Positions 51,330-58,959 of a stretch of 64,000 nucleotides of DNA are shown piece by piece. The notes below the pieces were generated by a model, which saw only the letters and a program-made list of their open reading frames with translations, had not been told where the DNA came from and searched no databases. Origin of the DNA: Rhodococcus sovatensis (lineage in GTDB: Bacteria > Actinomycetota > Actinomycetes > Mycobacteriales > Mycobacteriaceae); contig NZ_CP147846.1 of the NCBI RefSeq assembly GCF_037327425.1, positions 4,960,001 through 5,024,000 of the forward strand, written 5' to 3'. Made by a program: the position numbers and the translations under genes. Position 1 is the stretch's first letter. Every line of letters begins with the position of its first letter.

Positions 51330-52266
51330 TCGGCCCGAACAGCGCAGCACCGTTGCGGTAGCAGACATCTCGAATCCAGTCGTCACCGAGATCGAGCCGC
51401 GCGACGGCGCGCAGTGCGTCGACATACGAGTACGGAATGTTGGGGAAGTCGCTGCCGAACAGTATGCGCCCCTGCAGATCTCGGAGGCGTGGCATCGCGG
51501 AGACCGGGAACGGCCAGGACGCTTCCGAAAAGTCGGTGAACGCCATCGTGGTGTCGAGTCGAACGTGCTCGTATCCTTCGGCCAATTCGAGAAACTCGAC
51601 GTACTCGGGCATGCCCATGTGTGCGATGATCAGCGGAAGTCGAGGGAACCTTCGCAGCAGCGCGGCAATCGGTTCCGGGCCGGTGAACGAGCCAGGTGAC
51701 GGGCCGGATCCGCAGTGGATGACCACCGGTATCGCAGCGTCCTGGAGCGCGTCCCAGACCGGATCGAGCAGCGGGTCGTTCGGGGAATAGTTGCCGACCT
51801 GAATGTGCGACTTGAAGATTCGAGCCCCGCCCGCGATCGCGTCGGCGACGTAGCTGCCGGCCGAGCTCTCAGGATAGAACGTCGCTGTCTGCACGCAATC
51901 GGGTGTCCGCCGCCCGAAGTCGGCTCCCCAGGAATTGAGCCACGCAGCCATGTCGGGCTTGTGTGGGTAGATCATCGACGTGAAGCCCCGTACCCCGAAC
52001 TCGCGCAACGTGGCCAGTCGTACGTCTTCGTCTTCGCGGTAGGTGATCGGCCATGCCATTCCCGTTGGCAGGAGCGGAGCCTGCGGAGTGACCGGGTCGG
52101 TGTGCTTGCCTGCCGAGTCGAAGTACGACCAGACTTTGTCCATGACGTTCTTGGGCATGAAGTGGGTGTGCACGTCGAAGATCCCGGGCAGGCCCAGATC
52201 CTCCCAGAACGCCCGGACCTGACCTGTCTCGCTCGGCGGTGGCCCGACTGTCAGTGGCGTGTTCAT
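51316..52266 (-). CDS. Amidohydrolase-2 family metal hydrolase/decarboxylase
   Basis: 316-residue TIM-barrel protein (PF04909). Metal ligands: FDVHTHFMPKN (first two His), a His in VVIHCGSGPSPG and IIAHMGMPEYVE, and Asp in ILFGSDFPNIPYS. Members are ACMSD-like decarboxylases or lactone hydrolases; substrate not identified. Divergent from the quinone oxidoreductase gene. Confidence 0.85.
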   Translation of the reverse strand: MNTPLTVGPPPSETGQVRAFWEDLGLPGIFDVHTHFMPKNVMDKVWSYFDSAGKHTDPVTPQAPLLPTGMAWPITYREDEDVRLATLREFGVRGFTSMIYPHKPDMAAWLNSWGADFGRRTPDCVQTATFYPESSAGSYVADAIAGGARIFKSHIQVGNYSPNDPLLDPVWDALQDAAIPVVIHCGSGPSPGSFTGPEPIAALLRRFPRLPLIIAHMGMPEYVEFLELAEGYEHVRLDTTMAFTDFSEASWPFPVSAMPRLRDLQGRILFGSDFPNIPYSYVDALRAVARLDLGDDWIRDVCYRNGAALFGPIKLP

Positions 52267-52379
52267 TCATCGATTGGAGCACAGACGGATCGCGCAGGTG
52301 GTGGCGGTGTCGACGGTATACCGGAGGCGACCGGTTGTACCGTGGGTCACAGAATTGACGGACGACGAGAGGGCAGTAC

Positions 52380-53369
52380 ATGCGCGCGGTACACATCACG
52401 AGTCTCGACGGACCGGAAGCGGTACGTATCGTCGACGTCGACGAACCCACCGCCCGCGAGAATGCGGTGGTCATCGATGTGCATGCGGCGGGCGTGGCTT
52501 TCCCCGACGCCCTGTTGACGAGGGGGCTGTACCAATACAAGCCCGATCTGCCGTTCGTTCCCGGTAGTGAGATCGCGGGAGTCGTCCGGTCTGCGCCCGA
52601 AGACTCGGGCTTTGCCGCGGGCGACCGCGTCGCGGCTCTGACGGGGTTGTCCGACGGTATGGCCGAGGTCGTTGTCGTTTCGCCCGACACTGTGTTCGCG
52701 TTGCCCGATTCGGTGTCACTCACCGCAGGCGCTGGATTGCTGTTCAACGACTTGACGGTCCACTTCGCTCTTCGGCAGCGCGGACGGCTTGCCGAGGGCG
52801 AGACGGTTCTGGTGCACGGCGCTGCAGGAGGCATCGGGACCTCGGCCTTGCGTCTAGCTCCGGTTCTGGGTGCATCGCGCGTCATCGCGGTCGTCAGCAC
52901 GGCCGAAAAGGCCGAGACGGCGAAGGTGGCAGGCGCCACGGATGTCGTGCTCGTCGAGGACGAGAACGGCCGAGGGTGGAAGGACGCTGTCAAGGAACTG
53001 ACGGATGGGAAGGGCGTCGATATCGTCGTAGATCCGGTCGGAGGTGACAGATTCACCGACAGCATCAGGAGTTTGGCGCCGTCGGGACGCATTCTCGTCC
53101 TCGGCTTCACGGGCGGCGAGATTCCCACAGTGAAGGTCAACCGGCTTCTGCTCAACAATGTCGACGTCGTGGGTGTCGGATGGGGTGCGTGGTGGATGAC
53201 GCGCCCCGGCTACCTCGCCACTCAGTGGGCGGAGCTGGAACCGTTGCTGGCGTCCGGAAAACTCAGCGCCCCAGAGCCGTCCGTGTCCCCGCTGGACAAG
53301 GCGGGCGAGGCGATTGCTTCACTCGAAAATCGCACTGCTGCAGGGAAAGTGGTCCTGCAACTCGCCTGA
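52380..53369 (+). CDS. NADPH:quinone oxidoreductase, zinc-independent MDR
   Basis: 329-residue medium-chain reductase: LPFVPGSEIAGVV and AAGDRVAAL in the GroES-like part, and the cofactor-binding GETVLVHGAAGGIGTSALRL and VVSTAEKAETAKVAGATDVV in the Rossmann part. Catalytic zinc ligands are absent, so it is of the quinone/enone reductase class (QOR). Reduces quinones or alpha,beta-unsaturated carbonyls with NADPH. A dispersed repeat follows. Confidence 0.9.
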   Translation: MRAVHITSLDGPEAVRIVDVDEPTARENAVVIDVHAAGVAFPDALLTRGLYQYKPDLPFVPGSEIAGVVRSAPEDSGFAAGDRVAALTGLSDGMAEVVVVSPDTVFALPDSVSLTAGAGLLFNDLTVHFALRQRGRLAEGETVLVHGAAGGIGTSALRLAPVLGASRVIAVVSTAEKAETAKVAGATDVVLVEDENGRGWKDAVKELTDGKGVDIVVDPVGGDRFTDSIRSLAPSGRILVLGFTGGEIPTVKVNRLLLNNVDVVGVGWGAWWMTRPGYLATQWAELEPLLASGKLSAPEPSVSPLDKAGEAIASLENRTAAGKVVLQLA

Positions 53370-53385
53370 ACTGCGCAGCAGTTCA

Positions 53386-53443
53386 GCGGCTCCGCCGCCA
53401 GTGGCGCGGTTGAGTGCACCAGAGGACACTCAACCGTGCCACT
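53386..53443. repeat. Dispersed hairpin repeat, copy 2
   Basis: GC unit GCGGCTCCGCCGC, then a hairpin with 17-nt arms (AGTGGCGCGGTTGAGTG, one mismatch) and a 10-nt loop. It is the reverse-orientation counterpart of the unit at 48232-48312 (hairpin CACTCAACC..GCCACT followed by GCGGCGGAGCCGCT). It closes the oxidoreductase gene and directly precedes the IS5 element. Confidence 0.72.
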
Positions 53444-53445
53444 AG

Positions 53446-54429
53446 AGCGTGTCTCCCAAATTTGAGAGGTGCTGTCAGCGATGATATTTCGATGACGCGC
53501 GTGGGAGTGATCAGTGACGAGTTCTGGGAGATCGTCGAGCCAGTGATACCCACCGACGTGGGAAAACGTGGGCGGCGGTTCGCCGAGCACCGGCGAATTC
53601 TGGAGGGCATCGCATACCGATTCCGTACCGGGTGTCCGTGGCGAGATCTGCCGGAGGACTTCGGTCCGTGGCAGACGGTGTGGAAACGCCACCACCGATG
53701 GTCCTTCGATGGCACCTACGACGAGATGCTTGCCGCGGTGGCCGAGGTGTTCGGTCTCGACCCGGAAGAACTCGACGGCGATATCGGGGCGGTGCTCTCG
53801 ATCGACTCGACCAGCGTCCGGGCGCATCAGCATGCGGCCGGTGCGCGAGCCGACACTCTCACAGGGGGCCTTGTCGAATTACAAGAAATCCGTCGACGAA
53901 CCCGCTGACCACGCGCTGGGTCGATCTCGCGGAGGATTCACCACGAAGATCCATGCACTGACCGACCTGACGTGCTCGCCGGTGACGATGCTGCTGACCG
54001 GTGGGCAAGCCGGGGACAATCCACAGTTGGTGCCGTTGCTCGATGCCCACCGAGCTGCCGGTGGGGACCAGGACTACCGATTGCTCGCCGACAAGGCGTA
54101 CACCCATCCCAGTACCCGCACCGAACTGCGTCGCCGCAAGATCAAACACACCATTCCCGAGCGCAGCGACCAGAAGCAGCGACGGGCCGACAAGGGGTCC
54201 GCCGGTGGTCGTCCACCGGGTTTCGATCCGACGATGTACAAGCACCGCAACACCGTCGAGCGTGGCTTCGGGCGGCTCAAACAGTGGCGTGGTGTGGCCA
54301 CTCGATATGACAAGTACGCCATGACATTCCTCGGGGGCGTTGTCCTGTGCGCGGCAGTTCTGCACTCCCGCAACCACAACCACCGCCCGGCGATGAAAAC
54401 GAAAACGGACCCAATTTAAGAGACACGCT
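53446..54429. mobile_element. IS5 family (IS427 group) element
   Basis: 984-bp element with inverted ends AGCGTGTCTCccAAATT (left) and the complement AGCGTGTCTCttAAATT (right), flanked by CTAG (53442-53445 and 54430-54433), consistent with the short TNA/CTAG duplication of IS427-like elements. The right duplication supplies the TAG stop of the UbiB-like gene at 54430-54432, so the element inserted exactly at that stop without disrupting it. Confidence 0.9.
53492..54419 (+). CDS. IS5/IS427 transposase, two overlapping frames
   Basis: OrfA (53492-53908) begins MTRVGVISDEFWEIVEPVIP and carries the insertion-element DNA-binding domain and DSTSVRAHQH with the first Asp. OrfB continues in the +1 frame to 54419 (SVDEPADHALGRSRGGFTTK, ADKAYTHPSTR with the second Asp, MYKHRNTVERGFGRLKQWRG with the YREK signature and catalytic Glu). 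The switch occurs at the G-run near 53868 (ACAGGGGGCC), the usual programmed frameshift that produces the full DDE transposase. Both parts are intact, so it is probably active. Confidence 0.9.
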
Positions 54430-55767
54430 CTAGTCGGGCAGTGGCACCCCACGGGCTTGAGACAGGGCCGCGACCTCGGCGGGAAAGACGTTCTTGAACA
54501 CGAACGGATCGGTCCCCAGCGCCCAGTTCGGGGCCAGCTCGATCGCATACCGTTCGAAGTATCCCAGCTGCTTGCCGACGAGAATGAGCTCCTCGGGGCT
54601 CGACGTGCGGTACTGCTTGCCCATGCCGACGAGCGCTTTGATGAAGTCGGTCAGACTGAAGTGCGCCAACGTGTCCGACAGCATCGGCGCGAAGACAGCT
54701 TGCAGAATCATGCCGACCTCGGCGTCGGTGCCGACGTCCTCGGACACGATGCCGAGGCGCTTGACGCTGCCTGCCAGGCGGGTGAAGTCTCCGTCGATCA
54801 CCGTGGCATGGAACAGGTCCTGCAGAAGTGAGCGCCACTGTTCGTCGAGCTCGCCCATCACGCCGAAATCGAGGAACGCCACCCGCCCGTCGTCGAGCAC
54901 CCATACGTTGCCGGCGTGCACATCGCCGTGGAAAAGACCATGCAGGACAAGCGCTTCCATCCAGACCTTCGCTGCCCGGCGTACCACCAGCTCGGATGTG
55001 TCGCCCAGCGTGCACTGATCGAGCGGGGACCCGTGCATCCGTTCCATGCAGATGACTCGGTTGCCGCAGTACTCGTCGATGATCTCGGGGGCCGTGACGA
55101 ACTCGTTGTCACCGAATGCGGATATCGCAGCACGGAACGACGCTTGGCGACGCGCCTCGACGACACTGTCGAGTTCGGCGAACGTCGCGGCGTGCAGATC
55201 GATGATGATGGCGGACGCGTTGGCGGTTGCGAAGAATCCGATGTACTTCTCGAGCGCACGCGCGAAGATGTAGGCGATTCGCAGATCGATCTTCATGCGG
55301 TGGTAGATGCCGCGTCGCTGGACTTTCATGACAGCTTCGCGACCGTCGTGCAGAACGCACAGGTGCACTTGCGCAACAGATGCCGAGGACAGTGCGGTGT
55401 CGTCGAAGCGCTGGAACAACTCATCGGTGCTGCGGCCCAGATCAGCTTCGATGATGGCTCGGGCCTGCGCCCCGGGGAACGACGGGACTTCGTCGAGACA
55501 TCGAAGACAGGTGTCGGCAAGGACTTTCGGGAACAATCCGGGTGAGGAGCCCATCAACTGCCCGACCTTGACGAACGTCGGGCCGAGCGCGAAGAACGCG
55601 TCGACCACACTCTCCGATGCATGAATCGGCCAGCCGCGTCTGGGATGAACGATCCACCGTCCGAGTGCGCGAAACTGGTACAGCACCAGAACGGCGCCGA
55701 TGACGATGAGGCGAAGAAATTCTCGAACGCCGAACTTGCGCAGCGGTGGAATCGGCTTCTCGCTCAT
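54430..55767 (-). CDS. UbiB/ABC1/AarF-family atypical kinase
   Basis: 445-residue protein with an N-terminal hydrophobic region (KFGVREFLRLIVIGAVLVLY) and a protein-kinase-like domain. Signature KxGQ motif FVKVGQLMGSSPGLFPKVL, the A-rich loop SSASVAQVHLCVLHDGREAV with Lys, catalytic HGDVHAGNVW, and metal-binding AFLDFGVMGEL. UbiB proteins support quinone or lipid synthesis through ATPase activity. The stop TAG is contributed by the IS5 target duplication. Overlaps the TetR gene by 4 nt. Confidence 0.88.
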   Translation of the reverse strand: MSEKPIPPLRKFGVREFLRLIVIGAVLVLYQFRALGRWIVHPRRGWPIHASESVVDAFFALGPTFVKVGQLMGSSPGLFPKVLADTCLRCLDEVPSFPGAQARAIIEADLGRSTDELFQRFDDTALSSASVAQVHLCVLHDGREAVMKVQRRGIYHRMKIDLRIAYIFARALEKYIGFFATANASAIIIDLHAATFAELDSVVEARRQASFRAAISAFGDNEFVTAPEIIDEYCGNRVICMERMHGSPLDQCTLGDTSELVVRRAAKVWMEALVLHGLFHGDVHAGNVWVLDDGRVAFLDFGVMGELDEQWRSLLQDLFHATVIDGDFTRLAGSVKRLGIVSEDVGTDAEVGMILQAVFAPMLSDTLAHFSLTDFIKALVGMGKQYRTSSPEELILVGKQLGYFERYAIELAPNWALGTDPFVFKNVFPAEVAALSQARGVPLPD

Positions 55768-56342
55768 CGGGCCACCCCGGGTGTGCCTGCGCCGAGGGCC
55801 GCGCTTTCCAGCCGACTCAACACGCGTTCGAAGCTGCGGCCGTCGTCCGATGCGCGCGCTAGTACGAGTGCGCCTTGGATGCCTGCGACGATTTCCTCTG
55901 CAAGCCCTCGGGAGTCGTCACCGTGACCGAGCTGCCGCAGGACCGGTGTCAGTGCGTCGATCCAATCGGTGAAGTACTTGGCGACTCGGGTGCCGAAGAG
56001 AGCCCGTTCCACGCCGAGCGAGAACGCGCCGAACAGGCACACGCGGCGGCCCGACTGGAAGTACTTCAGTGTCTGCGCAAACATGTCGGAAGAGCGGGCG
56101 CGGGCGTCCGTAGCCGCCTGCAGTGGCGTGAAGACGTTGACCTGGAACCACGCCTCGACGTCGTCGAGAACTGCCTCTGCCATCTCAGTTTTTCCGCGAG
56201 GGAAGTAATGGTAGAGGCTGCCTTTGCCGAGACCGGTCCTGCTACTGATGACCGACAGTGACGAACCGTTCCAGCCGTGATCGCCGAAGACGCCCGCCAG
56301 AACCGGCACCACATCGCGCCGGTCGGTAGTTGCTCGTGACAC
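55764..56342 (-). CDS. TetR-family regulator
   Basis: 192-residue repressor, HTH at residues ~10-55: DVVPVLAGVFGDHGWNGSSL, SVISSRTGLGKGSLYHYFPR. The C-terminal ligand domain is alpha-helical (SDMFAQTLKYFQSGRRVCLF). First gene of the UbiB operon. A palindrome TGTACC-N4-GGTACA at 56395-56410, 53 nt upstream, is the expected operator. Confidence 0.87.
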   Translation of the reverse strand: MSRATTDRRDVVPVLAGVFGDHGWNGSSLSVISSRTGLGKGSLYHYFPRGKTEMAEAVLDDVEAWFQVNVFTPLQAATDARARSSDMFAQTLKYFQSGRRVCLFGAFSLGVERALFGTRVAKYFTDWIDALTPVLRQLGHGDDSRGLAEEIVAGIQGALVLARASDDGRSFERVLSRLESAALGAGTPGVAR

Positions 56343-56394
56343 TGTTACTCCTCGAGGTCGCCCCTCCGCGCCGTTGCGGGTGAACGGCTTCGAC

Positions 56395-56410
56395 TGTACC
56401 TATCGGTACA
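56395..56410. promoter_or_regulatory. TetR-type operator
   Basis: Perfect inverted repeat TGTACC-TATC-GGTACA between the TetR gene and the DUF998 locus, matching the common actinobacterial TetR box. Autoregulation of the TetR-UbiB operon is inferred. Confidence 0.75.
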
Positions 56411-56443
56411 ACCGGCTGACATCGACCCCGTCAGGAGCACACG

Positions 56444-57072
56444 ATCGACACAAGACGTACCCGCCTGGCAGGGTGGCTCTTCGGGTTGGCCGCAGTGCAG
56501 TATCTGCTGGCAGAGGTGGTTACCGCGGCAATGTCGACGGGTACCGCCCGGTGTACGACACCGTCAGCGAACTCGGCGTACCTGCCGTCTCGGACTGGCA
56601 CGTCCTGATGAACATCGCGTTCTGTGTGTCCGCGGTATCGGTATTGGTCGCGGGCTTCTGTTCGGCGCACCTGCTTGCGGCGCGGCGGTGGGTCTATCTC
56701 GCAGCAGTGATCGGGTACTCGGCGGGCAGCGTCCTGGTTGCTAGCGTGCATTCCGGTGACGGCAGCGCGCACGTCGTGGGGGCGGTCCTGGCGATCGGAG
56801 CAGGAAATGTCATTGCCGTCGTCGTCGGAACCGGTGTGCGTGCTTGTCCACGGTGGTTTTCCGGTGGAAGTCTGGCCCTGGGCGTCGTCGGATTTCTGGC
56901 ATCGGTTCTGCTGATAGCCGGAATCGGGCCGGTGGGAGCCGTCGAACGAGCCTCGATCTATACGTTCGTAGCCTGGGAGCTGTTGACGGCATTGGCTATC
57001 GGAAGGCGTCGTGTTTCTGCTGACAGCAGAAACACGGCGGTTCGGCCGGCGCCCCGACTTCGGTCCTTCTAG
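56444..57072 (+). pseudogene. DUF998 membrane protein gene, frameshifted
   Basis: The first ~30 residues (TRLAGWLFGLAAVQYLLAEV) lie in one frame from about 56444 and the rest (GYRPVYDTVSELGVPAVSDW, MNIAFCVSAVSVLVAG) in another after a shift near 56531-56541, equivalent to one lost base. DUF998 family order (hydrophobic helix, then GY-x-x-x-x-DTVSELG) is restored by joining them. In the first frame no ATG/GTG follows the AGGAG site; ATC occurs where the start is expected, so the start may be mutated too. The remaining helices are intact. Decay or sequencing error is open. Confidence 0.65.
57010..57036. promoter_or_regulatory. Palindrome before the ClgR-like gene (shared operator 1)
   Basis: Perfect 12-nt arms CGTGTTTCTGCT around GAC. 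The core TTCTGCTGACAGCAGAA matches the clpP-promoter palindrome at 58717-58733 (17-bp consensus YTCTGCTGMCRGCAGAR). It ends 46 nt before the regulator start, inside the 3' end of the DUF998 remnant. Confidence 0.75.
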
Positions 57073-57082
57073 CCTGGACGGC

Positions 57083-57427
57083 ATGGCCGAGGAGCGAGCA
57101 GAAGCGACAGTCATTCCATTGCGTCCGGCCCCGGCCCGTGAGCCCCTCGTCCGCGACGGAATGGGACGGGTGCTGCGTCGGATCCGTCAGGAGCAGGGCA
57201 GGACGCTCGACGACGTCTCGTCGCAGGCCCGGGTGTCGATGCCGTATCTGTCCGAGATCGAACGCGGCCGCAAGGAAGCGTCGTCCGAGGTTCTCTCGGC
57301 ATTGTGCGGAGCGCTCGAGATCGCGCCGTCGAAGTTGTTGATGCTCACCGGGCGTGAACTCGCCGGAGCGGATTCACGCCGGCGAGTCTCACGTGGGCCG
57401 TCCCCGGTAGTCATGCTGGCTGCCTGA
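57083..57427 (+). CDS. ClgR-like XRE regulator
   Basis: 114-residue helix-turn-helix protein, start ATG 57083. HTH: MGRVLRRIRQEQGRTLDDVS, ARVSMPYLSEIERGRKEASS, EVLSALCGALEI. The SEIERGRKEASSE region is the ClgR/XRE signature known from activators of clp genes in Corynebacterium, Streptomyces and Mycobacterium. The C-terminus ends PVVMLAA; a terminal Leu-Ala-Ala is like the ssrA tag, and ClgR proteins are known Clp substrates. It converges with the clpP pair (1-nt gap) and shares their promoter palindrome, so a feedback loop is likely. Confidence 0.85.
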   Translation: MAEERAEATVIPLRPAPAREPLVRDGMGRVLRRIRQEQGRTLDDVSSQARVSMPYLSEIERGRKEASSEVLSALCGALEIAPSKLLMLTGRELAGADSRRRVSRGPSPVVMLAA

Positions 57428-57428
57428 C

Positions 57429-58028
57429 TCACTGGTTCCGGTTGGTAGCGATCAGGTCGGCGAGGCCGTAGTCGACGGCCTCGGTGGCCGAATAGATCTT
57501 GTCGCGGTCGGTGTCTCGCCGCAGTACCTCCGGCTTCTGCCCCGTGTGCTGCGCGAGAATTGTCTCCATCTCCGCGCGGACTCGGACGATCTCGTCACGT
57601 TGAAGCGCGAGATCGGAGATCGTTCCCTCTCCTCCGCCCGACGGTTGATGAAGCAGAATTCGGGCGTGGTTCAGCATGATTCGCTTTCCTGGTGCTCCCG
57701 ACGCCATCAAGACTCCCGCGGCCGATGCCGCCTGCCCGACGCAGAATGTGGAGACGTCCGGTTTGATGTATTCCATGGTGTCGTAGATGGCGGTCATTGC
57801 TGTGAACGAACCACCGGGGGAGTTGATGTAGAGGCTGATGTCCGCATCGGGATTGTCGGATTCGAGGTGGAAGAGTTGCGCGATAACGACATTGGCGACG
57901 CCGTCGTCGATCTCGGTACCGAGGAAGATCACTCGTTCCGACAGCAGCCGACTGTAGATGTCGAAGGCCCGCTCACCGCTGTGTGTACGTTCGACGACGG
58001 TAGGGATTGTGTATTGGCTCACGGTCAC
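57429..58028 (-). CDS. clpP2: ClpP protease subunit, second of the pair (ClpP2-like)
   Basis: 199-residue ATP-dependent Clp protease proteolytic subunit. Start GTG 58028 overlaps the upstream stop (GTGA); a second GTG at 58022 is possible. Catalytic Ser in FCVGQAASAAGVLMASG, His in NHARILLHQPSGG, Asp in the segment with RRDTDRDKIY; handle region SLYINSPGGSFTAMTAIYD. It forms a hetero-tetradecamer with its partner in actinobacteria and needs ClpX/ClpC ATPases encoded elsewhere. No tig or clpX is next to it, so this is an accessory pair rather than the housekeeping locus, by inference. Confidence 0.9.
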   Translation of the reverse strand: MTVSQYTIPTVVERTHSGERAFDIYSRLLSERVIFLGTEIDDGVANVVIAQLFHLESDNPDADISLYINSPGGSFTAMTAIYDTMEYIKPDVSTFCVGQAASAAGVLMASGAPGKRIMLNHARILLHQPSGGGEGTISDLALQRDEIVRVRAEMETILAQHTGQKPEVLRRDTDRDKIYSATEAVDYGLADLIATNRNQ

Positions 58029-58654
58029 AGCCCAACTGTGCGGTTGGGCGCCGACGGTCGGATGTCGTCGAGAGCGGTGACCGTCTGATCGATGAGCCCG
58101 TAGTCGCGTGCCTGGTCGGCGGTGAACCAACGATCCCGTTCGCTGTCGGCGGTGACGGTATCCACGTCGTGCCCGGAATGTTCGGCATTGAGCCTGTGCA
58201 TCAACGCCTTCGTGTATTCGAGGTTCTGTGCTTGAATTTCGATGTCCACAGCGGTTCCACGGATCCCTGCCGATGGCTGGTGCATCATGATTCGGGCGTG
58301 CGGAAGGCTGAACCTTTTGCCTTTGGTTCCGGCGGTCAACAGGAATTGACCCATGCTGGCCGCGAATCCCATTGCGAGAGTGCTGACATCGTTGGGGATG
58401 AGTCGCATGGTGTCGAGTATTGCCAGTCCGGCACTGATCGATCCACCGGGAGAATTGATGTAGAGGCTGATGTCTCGACGGGGATCGGAGGCGGACAGCA
58501 ACAGAAGTTGCGCGCATACCCTGTTGGCGATCGCATCGTCGACAGCGGCGCCGAGCACCACGATGCGTTGATCCAGCAATCTCGAGGCCAGTTGGTCGTC
58601 GAACGGCGTCACGGTGGCGGATTCCCGCTCGGTCATGTTCATGTTCATCGTCAT
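58025..58654 (-). CDS. clpP1: ClpP protease subunit, first of the pair (ClpP1-like)
   Basis: 209-residue ClpP with start ATG 58654 behind AAGGGA; the longer frame upstream runs back over the tRNA. Catalytic Ser in MGFAASMGQFLLTAG, His in PHARIMMHQPSAG and Asp in the TADSERDRWFTADQA segment. The axial/handle parts LGAAVDDAIANRVCAQLLLL and SLYINSPGGSISAGLAILD are intact. A 19-bp palindrome lies 62-80 nt upstream. Together with the downstream subunit, it should be turned on by the ClgR-like regulator under protein stress. Confidence 0.9.
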   Translation of the reverse strand: MTMNMNMTERESATVTPFDDQLASRLLDQRIVVLGAAVDDAIANRVCAQLLLLSASDPRRDISLYINSPGGSISAGLAILDTMRLIPNDVSTLAMGFAASMGQFLLTAGTKGKRFSLPHARIMMHQPSAGIRGTAVDIEIQAQNLEYTKALMHRLNAEHSGHDVDTVTADSERDRWFTADQARDYGLIDQTVTALDDIRPSAPNRTVGL

Positions 58655-58715
58655 GGTTCCCTTCGTCGGTGGTTCGCTCACCAGCTTTCGGTAGCGCCCG
58701 CTCGGGAGGAAGGAT

Positions 58716-58734
58716 TCTCTGCTGCCGGCAGAGA
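58716..58734. promoter_or_regulatory. Palindrome before the clpP pair (shared operator 2)
   Basis: TCTCTGC-TGCCG-GCAGAGA: perfect 7-nt arms. The 17-bp core at 58717-58733 fits the same YTCTGCTGMCRGCAGAR consensus as the site before the ClgR-like gene, so one protein probably binds both. Confidence 0.72.
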
Positions 58735-58811
58735 TCGCCCTGGGCATAACGCGGATGACCAGGCGATTGGGAGGATCGGCGCCGGTGCATGTACTGTTGT
58801 GGAACACCCGA

Positions 58812-58888
58812 CGCGGGGTGGAGCAGCTCGGTAGCTCGCTGGGCTCATAACCCAGAGGTCGCAGGTTCAAATCCTGTCCCCGCTACCA
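58812..58888 (+). tRNA. Initiator tRNA-fMet(CAT)
   Basis: 77-nt tRNA with encoded CCA. Anticodon CAT in stem CTGGG-CT-CAT-AA-CCCAG; the three G-C pairs GGG/CCC beneath the loop mark an initiator. Acceptor CGCGGGG/CCCCGCT leaves position 1 unpaired, the other initiator feature. T-arm GCAGG-TTCAAAT-CCTGT is standard. A hairpin terminator follows. Confidence 0.95.
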
Positions 58889-58897
58889 CTATGAAGT

Positions 58898-58930
58898 GAA
58901 AAGCCAGCGCCCTCGGGCGTTGGCTTTTTC
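58898..58930 (+). terminator. Intrinsic terminator after tRNA-fMet
   Basis: GAAAAGCCAGCGCCC, short TCG loop, GGGCGTTGGCTTTTTC: a long GC-rich stem with a T-run, 10 nt after the tRNA. Confidence 0.85.
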
Positions 58931-58959
58931 ATTTGGGTCAGCTTTGCTTCAATGGACGA

